Source: Candidatus Obscuribacterales bacterium
GTDB lineage: Bacteria; Cyanobacteriota; Vampirovibrionia; Obscuribacterales; Obscuribacteraceae
DNA: 64,000 nt
Assembly (NCBI GenBank): GCA_019750335.1
Contig: JAIEOQ010000006.1
Span: 372,001 to 436,000 of the forward strand
Direction of reading: 5' to 3'
Position numbers and translations under genes: made by a program
Part shown: positions 35,848 to 42,786 of the stretch, one piece after another
Numbering within the stretch: the first letter of the stretch is position 1
Layout: each line of letters opens with the position of its first letter
The notes under the pieces: generated by a model
Seen by the model: the letters and a program-made list of their open reading frames with translations, nothing else
The model's database searches: none
Told to the model about the DNA's origin: nothing

Positions 35848-36366
35848 ATGACAACAAGCGATAAAGAACAACAGGATATGTGCAATGCCAAGCCCCAAGC
35901 CGAACATAAATGGCTGGAAAAGCTTCTTGGTGATTGGACTTTTGAAGCTGAATGCAACATGGGTCCGGATCAACCACCAATGAAGAACGGCGGTAAAGAA
36001 AGTGTCAAATCTTTGGACGGTCTTTGGATTGTTGCTGAAGGCCAGGGCAAGATGCCCGATGGGGATATTGGGCTAACGATGATGACTCTTGGTTATGATC
36101 CGAAGAAAAACCGTTTCATCGGCACTTGGGTTGGCTCAATGATGACTCATATGTGGATTTATGATGGCGAGCTTGATGCTAGCGGCAAAATCTTAACTCT
36201 AACTGCAGAAGGTCCGTCTTTTACTGATCCGAGCAAGATGACTAAATATCAGGACATTATTGAAATCAAAAACGACAATGAGCGCACATTGCGTTCGCGC
36301 TTTTTAGGCGAGGATGGCAAATGGAGCGATTATTTTATGACAGCTGTCTACAAGCGTAAAGCCTAA
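35848..36366 (+). CDS. DUF1579 family protein
   Basis: A 172-aa protein from ATG 35848, which has GAGG seven bases upstream. A TTG at 35821 would extend it by nine residues. Signatures are LLGDWTFEAEC, SLDGLWIVAEGQG, MTLGYDPKKNRFIGTWVGSMM, MWIYDGELD and RSRFLGEDGKWSDYFMTAVYKRK, typical of DUF1579, a calycin-like beta-barrel family of unknown role. No signal peptide. A hairpin terminator follows. Confidence 0.82.
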   Translation: MTTSDKEQQDMCNAKPQAEHKWLEKLLGDWTFEAECNMGPDQPPMKNGGKESVKSLDGLWIVAEGQGKMPDGDIGLTMMTLGYDPKKNRFIGTWVGSMMTHMWIYDGELDASGKILTLTAEGPSFTDPSKMTKYQDIIEIKNDNERTLRSRFLGEDGKWSDYFMTAVYKRKA

Positions 36367-36390
36367 TCAGCAAGCAATTCATAAGAGTAG

Positions 36391-36435
36391 AAAGGGACGG
36401 ACGGGAACCAAAGAGGAACCGGTCCGTCCCTTTCT
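36391..36435 (+). terminator. Hairpin terminator after the DUF1579 gene
   Basis: AAAGGGACGGAC (36391-36402) and GTCCGTCCCTTT (36422-36433) are a perfect 12-bp stem 24 bases after the stop. The U-tract is short, formed by the TTTCT at its end. Confidence 0.7.
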
Positions 36436-36476
36436 GAAATTGACCATTCATTGCTAGATTGCAGAGGTAAGCTCTT

Positions 36477-36935
36477 ATGATGAACCTTATTACCAATATT
36501 CTCGGCGCTGTGTTGTGCGCCACAGCCATAATTGGCTTTTTCAACCATGATTTTATGCGCATGGATTTGAACCCGGCCCACAATGCCATGCTCTTGCTAA
36601 TCGGTTCAATAACTCTGTATTTCGGTATTCAGGGTACTGAGTTTCAAGCGCGTAATATGTGTAAAGTGTTGGGTGTAGGCTTTACCGTGCTTGGTGTAAT
36701 GACACTGATGACCGGACCTGGCATCGCTACAGCTGGTGGTGTTGAAATACCGGCAGGTAATGTACTTAAGCTTATTCCGGGGCACCTGGAGTATACAACA
36801 GCTGACGGTATAAGAGACTTTCTAATCGGCGTTGTTGGTATTCTCGCTGGGTTCTTCCCGCGTGAGCAAGAAATATCTATCGATATGAAAGTGCAAGAAG
36901 TACAGCGTAAAGCAACAAAAGCAGCTGCACGATAA
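36477..36935 (+). CDS. DUF4383-like membrane protein
   Basis: A 152-aa protein with four membrane helices (about 4-22, 36-51, 62-82 and 114-130). The pattern PAHNAMLLLIGSITLYFG, a second segment with VLGVGFTVLGVMTL, and TADGIRDFLIGVVGILAGFF resembles DUF4383, whose members have an NxxHLxxG-type first half and a DxxLHLxxG-type second half. Conserved His and Asn positions are only partly kept. GAGGT before the ATG supports the start. The C-terminal tail is charged. Function unknown. Confidence 0.62.
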   Translation: MMNLITNILGAVLCATAIIGFFNHDFMRMDLNPAHNAMLLLIGSITLYFGIQGTEFQARNMCKVLGVGFTVLGVMTLMTGPGIATAGGVEIPAGNVLKLIPGHLEYTTADGIRDFLIGVVGILAGFFPREQEISIDMKVQEVQRKATKAAAR

Positions 36936-36964
36936 TCTCAAAAATATCGTAAAGCTATGAATGT

Positions 36965-36995
36965 GAATGCAAGACTTATTTTGAGTCTTGCATTC
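36965..36995. other. Perfect 12-bp inverted repeat over the TetR gene stop
   Basis: GAATGCAAGACT (36965-36976) and AGTCTTGCATTC (36984-36995) around TATTTTG. It lies between convergent genes and covers the last codons and stop of the TetR gene. Likely a shared terminator, although no U-tract follows on either strand. Confidence 0.55.
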
Positions 36996-37617
36996 CGGCT
37001 GTACAAAAACCGACCAGTCTTGAAACTACATCATCAACTTGCCAATTCTCATTAGCGGTATAACGTTTGCTAATAACTTGTTGTCTTGTTAGAAAACAAA
37101 CAATCAGACTAAGCATGAATTCAAAATTCCAGTGATAATCCTTTTTGCTTAGCCCCGGTAGTACCTGGCGCATTGCTAGCAAAAATTGATCGCGGCATGG
37201 AGCAAAATGTTTATCGATCATTGAATAAATCGGCTCCTGCTCAGTCTGGCAGCGCCCAAGAAAAAGTGAAAGTGTGGCGCCTCTTTTACCCATCGATTTT
37301 ATAAGAGCAATCGGAGGTTCGTAAAAAGCAGTCAAAATATTTGTAAGTTTGACATTTCTTTTGACGATTTCTTTGCGTAAACGGCTAAGCTGTTCTTCGA
37401 CTACCGGCTTAGCGAAGCGTTCAATAACAGCGCTGTATAAGTCTTCTTTTGAGCCAAAATGATAAGCAACAGCTGCAACATTTACGTCGGCTTCTTTAAT
37501 GATGCCGCGTAAAGTCGTACCGGCAAATCCATAAATGGCAAAATGGCGTTCGGCCACATCCAGAATATGGGTTTTTGTATCTTTCTTTTCTGCCAGTTTC
37601 AAAATATATCGCTCCAT
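36976..37617 (-). CDS. TetR/AcrR-family transcriptional regulator
   Basis: A 213-aa protein from the ATG at 37617. The frame extends 11 codons to a TTG at 37650, which would run toward the palindrome. The N-terminal helix-turn-helix is clear: ILDVAERHFAIYGFAGTTLRGIIKEADVNVAAVAYHFGSKEDLY. The C-terminal ligand domain has three Cys but no named match. It is divergent from the PAS kinase gene, and a perfect palindrome between them is its likely operator, so it probably represses itself and may control the kinase. Confidence 0.9.
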   Translation of the reverse strand: MERYILKLAEKKDTKTHILDVAERHFAIYGFAGTTLRGIIKEADVNVAAVAYHFGSKEDLYSAVIERFAKPVVEEQLSRLRKEIVKRNVKLTNILTAFYEPPIALIKSMGKRGATLSLFLGRCQTEQEPIYSMIDKHFAPCRDQFLLAMRQVLPGLSKKDYHWNFEFMLSLIVCFLTRQQVISKRYTANENWQVDDVVSRLVGFCTAGMQDSK

Positions 37618-37657
37618 TAACAGGATAGCTTGACAGGAAGAATAAGTCAATCGTATG

Positions 37658-37677
37658 ATTCAATCAATTGATTGAAT
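37658..37677. promoter_or_regulatory. Perfect 20-bp palindrome, likely TetR operator
   Basis: ATTCAATCAA/TTGATTGAAT reads identically on both strands. It lies 40 bases upstream of the TetR start and 38 bases upstream of the PAS kinase start, in the 98-base divergent gap. TetR-family dimers bind such sites in their own promoter region. Confidence 0.75.
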
Positions 37678-37715
37678 TTTTGTAGCAATGCTCTATCACC
37701 TGCCTTGAGGTGTTT

Positions 37716-38840
37716 ATGTCTGTTCAAACAAATCCGAATCTTGTTAATCCGGAAACCTTACGTTTAATCCTGGACAATATGGTTGACGGTGTTCTTGTGC
37801 TTGACGATCAAGGCAAATTTATCGTTTACAACAAAACGGCCGCGCAAATAACCGGGCGCACTATTACCGATAGTCGTGTAAATGACTGGCCTGAACATTT
37901 TGGAATTTTCAAACCGGATCAAAAAACAATCTGTCGTGCCGATGAACTGCCTTTGGTACGCGCTTTGCACGGAGAAGCGATCTGTCAGGAAGAAGCCTGG
38001 ATTTGCAATGAAAATGTCCCGGATGGAGTTTGGGTAAGTATCAGCGCTGCTCCACTTAAGGACGAGTCGGGAAAAATAATTGGCGGGATCGGCGTATTCA
38101 GAGATGTCAGCGAACAAAAACAATCAGCGCAAGAGATCAAACGGTTTGCCAGCACTCTGGCTAAATCTCATGCTGAATTGCAAAGCCTGGCCTTTGCTGT
38201 TTCCCATGAATTGCAGGAGCCGCTGAGTCGCGTAACAAGCTATCTCAACTTGCTTTCGATTCGCTACAAAGATCGTCTTGGCAGTGATGCTGATGAATTC
38301 ATCAATACGGTCACTGCCTCAAGCAAAGTAATTGAAGGCATGCTTGATGATCTTTGGATTTATGCTCGTGTAACCATGCAAGAATCTTATGCTCATGAAA
38401 TTAGCTGTACTGGGCTTATTGATGACTTGATTCATGAGCTGGACAATAAAATTGTTGCTACCGGCGCCAGAATCAAGCGAGATGTTTTACCGATAGTTAA
38501 AGCAAACAAGTCGCAGATACATTATCTGTTCAAAAGTTTGCTCAATAACGCGATTGATTTTCGCAAAAAAGATCTGGCACCAGCAATTGAAGTACGGGCA
38601 GCAAGCCGTAATGATGATTGGTTATTCTCAATTTCAGATAACGGAATTGGGATTGATCCCACCGAACATTCCGATATCTTTAAGTTGTTCCATCGCTTAA
38701 AAGACAAGCCGGAAGGAGGACGCACCGGCATGGGTTTAGCAATTGCCAAAAAAATTGTTGAGCATCATGGCGGACAGTTGTGGCTTGAATCGAAACCTTC
38801 TCAAGGTTCGACTTTCTATTTCACGTTGCCGAAGAGATAG
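37716..38840 (+). CDS. PAS-domain histidine kinase, cytoplasmic
   Basis: A 374-aa protein from ATG 37716, with GAGG five bases upstream. GTG 37710 would add two residues. A PAS domain (about 10-130: ILDNMVDGVLVLDDQGKFIVYN and IGGIGVFRDVSEQKQ) is followed by the H-box AFAVSHELQEPLSR (His about 165), N-box LLNNAIDFRKKD, G1 DNGIGIDP, an F-box IFKLFHRL and G2 GRTGMGLAIAKKIVEHHGG. The VSHELQEPLSRV pattern is the phytochrome-kinase type. No membrane helix, so it senses an internal cue. Divergent from the TetR gene across the palindrome. No regulator gene adjoins it. Confidence 0.92.
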   Translation: MSVQTNPNLVNPETLRLILDNMVDGVLVLDDQGKFIVYNKTAAQITGRTITDSRVNDWPEHFGIFKPDQKTICRADELPLVRALHGEAICQEEAWICNENVPDGVWVSISAAPLKDESGKIIGGIGVFRDVSEQKQSAQEIKRFASTLAKSHAELQSLAFAVSHELQEPLSRVTSYLNLLSIRYKDRLGSDADEFINTVTASSKVIEGMLDDLWIYARVTMQESYAHEISCTGLIDDLIHELDNKIVATGARIKRDVLPIVKANKSQIHYLFKSLLNNAIDFRKKDLAPAIEVRAASRNDDWLFSISDNGIGIDPTEHSDIFKLFHRLKDKPEGGRTGMGLAIAKKIVEHHGGQLWLESKPSQGSTFYFTLPKR

Positions 38841-38842
38841 GG

Positions 38843-40102
38843 CTAATATGGATAACCTAATTCTTTGGCTTTTTTTCGGTCACTGATGGCATTGTTGATG
38901 TTTCCAAGTTCGTGATATGCGTAGCCGCGTATGTAATACGAACTTGCTATGCGAGGATTCAATTCAATTGATTTAGTGGCTGCGTCAACAGCTTCTTGCC
39001 AATGATTCAAGCAGAGGGCTATCTGTGCGCGGCCGACGTAAGCAACAGCATACTTTGGCGCCAGCATAATCGCTTCATCAAAATCGTCGTTGGCTTCTTC
39101 GTATCGGCGTAGTTCAAGCAAGCAGTGTGCTCGCCTAATATAAGTATGAGGATCGTTAGGCTTTAGATCAATGATCTTTTCAAGATCTTTTGCTGCAAGA
39201 GCGTATTCTTCCAGTTTTTCGTAAGCTTCAGCGCGTTCCAGATATGCATAAATGGAGCCGGGACATAGTTTGAGCACACGATCAAAATAAATAATTGAAC
39301 GTTGCCAGTGTCCGTTTTCTAAATAAATTGAGCCTACAGTTGCAATTAACTGCCAGTTTTTAGGTGCCAAGGCAATTGCTCGATCAAAGTCTTTTGAGGC
39401 ACGGACTAAGTCGCCTTGTTTTATGTAAACTAATCCTCTATCCAGATAGGCGCAACTAAATTTTGGATTTTCTTTTATTGCAGCAGTCAAATCACCCAAA
39501 GATGGACGATAGTCTTTAGCATTATCCAGAATCCCTTTCCGCGCCTGCCAAGCCAATGAATCATTCGGATCTAGTTTCAAACAGTAGTTACATTCTTCAA
39601 TGGCGCTTTCGTATCTTTCTTGTCCGGCATATGCATATGCACGGGTAACGCGCGATTGAGTGTGTTTGGGATTCAGGTTCAAGGACTTATCGCAATCATC
39701 AATCGCTTTTTGAAATTCAGCGATATTGTTGTAAGCAATGGCTCTAGCGTTGTAAGCTCCAGGAATGTTCGGTTTCGCGTCTATAAAAACGTTGAAACAG
39801 CGGATAGCTTCTGTCCAATTTTTTTTATCTAGGTGACGGAGACCTTCGCTGAACTTCTCCTCACCTTGTTTGTTTGTTAGTTTGGCGCTTCGTAGAAATC
39901 TGTAATAAAGCACGACAACTTTGTCTGCTATCTCATCCAGCTCTCTTTGAGTCTTTTCCTGAGCTTTGTCATATTGCTCTGGATTCATATTTCTGAGCGT
40001 GTTGGCTGCTTTCTCTGAAACTTTGGATGCATGGGAGCAGCCCGCTAATAATGGCAGGCATAAAAGAAGTGTTAGGATTTTATGGGAATGCTTATGGGGC
40101 AT
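38843..40102 (-). CDS. TPR-repeat lipoprotein
   Basis: A 419-aa protein from ATG 40102: MPHKHSHKILTLLLCLPLLAGC, a lipoprotein signal with lipobox LAGC. The 18-codon extension upstream is rejected because it would bury this signal. About nine TPRs fill residues 80-415, such as AIRCFNVFIDAKPNIPGAYNARAIAYNN and ASKDFDRAIALAPKNW. TPRs bind other proteins. No partner is evident, since the next gene downstream is convergent with two bases between stops. Confidence 0.88.
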   Translation of the reverse strand: MPHKHSHKILTLLLCLPLLAGCSHASKVSEKAANTLRNMNPEQYDKAQEKTQRELDEIADKVVVLYYRFLRSAKLTNKQGEEKFSEGLRHLDKKNWTEAIRCFNVFIDAKPNIPGAYNARAIAYNNIAEFQKAIDDCDKSLNLNPKHTQSRVTRAYAYAGQERYESAIEECNYCLKLDPNDSLAWQARKGILDNAKDYRPSLGDLTAAIKENPKFSCAYLDRGLVYIKQGDLVRASKDFDRAIALAPKNWQLIATVGSIYLENGHWQRSIIYFDRVLKLCPGSIYAYLERAEAYEKLEEYALAAKDLEKIIDLKPNDPHTYIRRAHCLLELRRYEEANDDFDEAIMLAPKYAVAYVGRAQIALCLNHWQEAVDAATKSIELNPRIASSYYIRGYAYHELGNINNAISDRKKAKELGYPY

Positions 40103-40121
40103 GAATGCAACTTGGCGGTAT

Positions 40122-40205
40122 ATTCTTGCCAGTATATTCCCAGAATTAGCTGTCATGATTGTGTGACCGATAATCTATGCTGGCAAGAATTTGGGCAAGG
40201 GAATA
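40122..40205. other. Two interlaced inverted repeats upstream of the TPR lipoprotein
   Basis: ATTCTTGCCAG (40122-40132) is the exact reverse complement of CTGGCAAGAAT (40180-40190). TATTCCC (40135-40141) is that of GGGAATA (40199-40205). The pairs interlock as in a pseudoknot. The first arm is 20 bases upstream of the lipoprotein start. The gap 40103-40238 holds no gene. Confidence 0.45.
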
Positions 40206-40238
40206 ACTTAAGTGCGGCTTTGGTTAATTAAGCATCGG

Positions 40239-40592
40239 CTAGTTTTGATTATTAATCTGGAGTTTGTCGCAATCACGTTTATGACAGAGCTGTTTTAAAA
40301 CAGCAAATATTAAAAAGACAGGAAATAAATATATTTCTGTGGCGAGTATTTGAGCTGTTGCTTTTGCTTCGGAATAATCTGGTAGCACTGGAAAGCCGGG
40401 AGCGCAAATGTGTGGTGCTGCGTTGTATATCGCAATTCGATCGGGGTAGAAGTGCTGCATTATTATTGGTGTTATTTGATCCGCTAAGCTGCTCCAACCG
40501 CCACCAATCTTTTCTATGCAGATTAAGACATAGGTATAAATGGCTATGGATACGATGGTTAATACAATGTTACTGCTCAAACTAAAGTCCAC
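40239..40592 (-). CDS. Small membrane protein of unknown function
   Basis: A 117-aa protein with two hydrophobic segments (about 8-25 and 85-105). Its start overlaps the end of the Cys-motif protein gene by 11 bases, so it is translated from the same message. MDFSLSSNIVLTIVSIAIYTYVLICIEKIGGGW at the N-terminus recalls the last membrane helix and Gly-rich end of that neighbour. Not recognised. Confidence 0.55.
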   Translation of the reverse strand: MDFSLSSNIVLTIVSIAIYTYVLICIEKIGGGWSSLADQITPIIMQHFYPDRIAIYNAAPHICAPGFPVLPDYSEAKATAQILATEIYLFPVFLIFAVLKQLCHKRDCDKLQINNQN

Positions 40593-41232
40593 CTCCTAAG
40601 CCACCGAAATTGTTGATACAAAATTGCCCAACAACATATATGAAAAATAAAACGACAAAAGTCACGAGGATTTCAATTGATAGGCGTTTGAGAGTACTGA
40701 ACTTCTTTCGAAGAAAAATAGAACTGATGATTAAAGTGAGAATTCCAGATAATGGTGCAATGACATTTACGACGTCTTTACTAATATCGTAACTTTCGTC
40801 TGGTATGTAGTTATAGTTGGGCTCCGATGAGCGTCCAAACATTGGTCCGTCAATTGGTCCACCGACTAAGCCCTGAGCACTTACTGCATGAATCAAAAAC
40901 CGCCAACCAACAAATGTGGCAAACAAAATAATTACTTTGCGTAAGCGCTCTCTTGCGGCTCTCAAGCCGATAGGGCAGTTGTCGGTAATGATTGTGCCGT
41001 CGGCTCGTCGATAAAGACGTAAGCACGTTCGACCATCGCTTTCTTGGATCAGCTTTTCAGCTTCTCTTTTAGTCATTTGGCTAATGTTGTATACGTTCAA
41101 CTTGCATTGATTACAAAAGCGAACGCGATCGTCACCCTCCATGTTTTCGAACCCTACGTTGCATGGTTCGGCGATGTACACAGAATCCAGGATAGATTTT
41201 TTACGGCGTTGAAATATAGTAAGCTGCTTCAT
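40582..41232 (-). CDS. Membrane protein with conserved cysteine motif (RFCNQC...RTCLRLYRRADGT)
   Basis: A 216-aa protein from ATG 41232, which has GAGG six bases upstream. The frame extends 23 codons farther but through the leader hairpin. Residues 20-80 form a widespread but unnamed module: EGDDRVRFCNQCKLNVYNIS, MTKREAEKLIQ, GRTCLRLYRRADGTIITDNCPIGLR. The CxxC plus two further Cys suggest metal or redox chemistry. Membrane helices follow near 90-105, 145-165 and 180-200. The family recurs in many phyla without assigned function. The promoter and first codons are repeated at 63602-63779. Confidence 0.75.
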   Translation of the reverse strand: MKQLTIFQRRKKSILDSVYIAEPCNVGFENMEGDDRVRFCNQCKLNVYNISQMTKREAEKLIQESDGRTCLRLYRRADGTIITDNCPIGLRAARERLRKVIILFATFVGWRFLIHAVSAQGLVGGPIDGPMFGRSSEPNYNYIPDESYDISKDVVNVIAPLSGILTLIISSIFLRKKFSTLKRLSIEILVTFVVLFFIYVVGQFCINNFGGLGGGL

Positions 41233-41254
41233 AAGCACCTCGATAAAGAGCTGG

Positions 41255-41272
41255 CGCTCTTTTCCAAGAGCG
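41255..41272 (-). other. Leader hairpin, copy B
   Basis: In minus-strand RNA, CGCTCTT and AAGAGCG pair around the loop GGAA, about 23 bases before the ATG. Copy A keeps the stem exactly with a different loop. Confidence 0.55.
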
Positions 41273-41300
41273 TATGGTAAGTTGAAATTTGAGTTTTGCA

Positions 41301-41329
41301 ATTATGTGCTTCGTCAAGCCTTTGTGCAA
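41301..41329 (-). promoter_or_regulatory. Predicted promoter of the Cys-motif gene
   Basis: Minus strand: -35 TTGCAC (41324-41329), a 17-base spacer, -10 CATAAT (41301-41306). The whole element is conserved base for base in copy A at 63643-63671. The transcript would have a leader of about 60 bases holding the hairpin. Confidence 0.65.
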
Positions 41330-41438
41330 GAACATTTCATGATTCTCAAGGGGAATTACCCCAATGCAAAGGCAGTTGATTTCACTATTCGGAAAAGATG
41401 TTAGGCGATATGATTGACGTTCGCTTAGGGTGTTGCCA

Positions 41439-42773
41439 ATGACTTCGTCCAAATATTGTGTCGCCGCTCTTATCGCAATCAACGTTGTTGTGTTTGTTGC
41501 AATGCTGATTGTCTGCGGATCGAAAGCACTTTGGGAGCCGGATAAGACTGTGCTTTTACAGTGGCAAGCTAACCTTGGGGCAATAACTGCGCAAGGTGAA
41601 TATTGGCGATTGCTTACTAGCATATTTGTTCATGCCGGACTTTTGCATATCGGTTTCAATATGTACGCTTTGTGGACAATTGGTGTGCCTGTTTGTTCTA
41701 AGTTTGGTTGGGCTAAATTTCTAACTATCTATTTGTTGTCAGGATTGGCTGGTGCCTTAGCGACAATGGTTTGGAATCCTACTCAAATTAGTGTTGGCGC
41801 TTCAGGAGCAATTTTTGGTGTTTGCGGAGCACTGCTTACAGTGTTGATGAATAAGCGCGACAGTTCAGCAGAAGAAAACAGCTGGCTATCCGTGCCGCCG
41901 ATGGTGTTTGGTGCATTCATTGTTGGTTCACTTGTTTATGGGTTGATCAATCCGGCAATGGATACTGGATCGCATGTAGGCGGTTTCTGTGCCGGGTTTT
42001 TGATAGCTTGGATATTGAATTCCAAGCAAGCTACAGCGAGCAAGCTGCGTACGTTTGCTTCAGTTTCAGTGATTGGTTTGATTTTTCTTTTGGCAGTTCC
42101 TTTCTCTATTTGGAAAGTAAATAGCGATAAGCGAATGGTTATCTACAAAATGGATTCTCGGGCTATGAAAGAGTTGCAAAACGACAAATTTGCCGATGCG
42201 CTCGTACTGTATGAAAAACTGCTGAGTGTGGATTCTTCGGCTTCACACTATATTGGCAAAGCGGCAGCTTTAACTGGACTTGCAAAGTATGACGATGCGC
42301 TTTTGGCTTGCGATCAAGCTATTGCCATAGATCCAAAAGATCAAGCCGGCCGTTTTGCTAAAGCTTGGAATCTCCATTTTGTCGGCAAGGATAAAGAAGC
42401 GATTCAGGAGCTGTCGGAAGTAATTGCCGCAGATCCTAAACATTCTGGTGCTTACAACAGCCGCGCTTGGAGCCGGTTGGTAATTGGTGAATACGATCAA
42501 GCTGTAGCTGATGCAAGCCGTGCTATCGCCATTAGTCCTGAAGCAGCTTCGTATTACGATACTCGTGGCTTAGCCTATTATTTTCTTGGACATTATGATC
42601 AAGCATTGGCTGATTTTGCCAAAGGAATAAAGATCGATCGAAGAGAGGCTTCTTGCTACTTTCATCGTGCATTGGTTTATACCAAGCTTGGACAAACAGA
42701 GAAAGCGGATCAAGATCGACTGATAGCTAAAAATCTTGAGTACGAGCCCGAGCAATGGGAAGTACGTCAATAG
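41439..42773 (+). CDS. Rhomboid intramembrane protease with C-terminal TPR domain
   Basis: A 444-aa protein from ATG 41439, with AGGG upstream. GTG 41430 would add three residues. Residues 1-220 are a rhomboid domain: HAGLLHIGFNMYALW, GASGAIFG with nucleophile Ser122, and GSHVGGFCAGF with His179, the catalytic dyad. A further helix near 215-230 leads to six or so TPRs (about 250-430), for example DALLACDQAIAIDPKDQAGRFAKAWNLHFVG. Rhomboids cut membrane proteins within the bilayer, and the TPRs may select substrates. Divergent from the Cys-motif gene. Its end is 13 bases from the convergent glucan synthase stop. Confidence 0.93.
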   Translation: MTSSKYCVAALIAINVVVFVAMLIVCGSKALWEPDKTVLLQWQANLGAITAQGEYWRLLTSIFVHAGLLHIGFNMYALWTIGVPVCSKFGWAKFLTIYLLSGLAGALATMVWNPTQISVGASGAIFGVCGALLTVLMNKRDSSAEENSWLSVPPMVFGAFIVGSLVYGLINPAMDTGSHVGGFCAGFLIAWILNSKQATASKLRTFASVSVIGLIFLLAVPFSIWKVNSDKRMVIYKMDSRAMKELQNDKFADALVLYEKLLSVDSSASHYIGKAAALTGLAKYDDALLACDQAIAIDPKDQAGRFAKAWNLHFVGKDKEAIQELSEVIAADPKHSGAYNSRAWSRLVIGEYDQAVADASRAIAISPEAASYYDTRGLAYYFLGHYDQALADFAKGIKIDRREASCYFHRALVYTKLGQTEKADQDRLIAKNLEYEPEQWEVRQ

Positions 42774-42786
42774 TCAGAAGGGTCAC

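Larger units (their letters stand above)
41194..41370 (-). repeat. Duplicated leader, copy B (promoter, hairpin, RBS and first codons)
   Basis: On the minus strand this 177-bp stretch aligns with 63602-63779 on the plus strand with one single-base gap. The first 17 bases are identical, 13 bases then differ, and the next 60 bases (41281-41340) match at 59 positions. A conserved hairpin, ribosome binding site, ATG and the codons for MKQLTIFQR follow. Similarity stops soon after codon 13. Confidence 0.9.
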
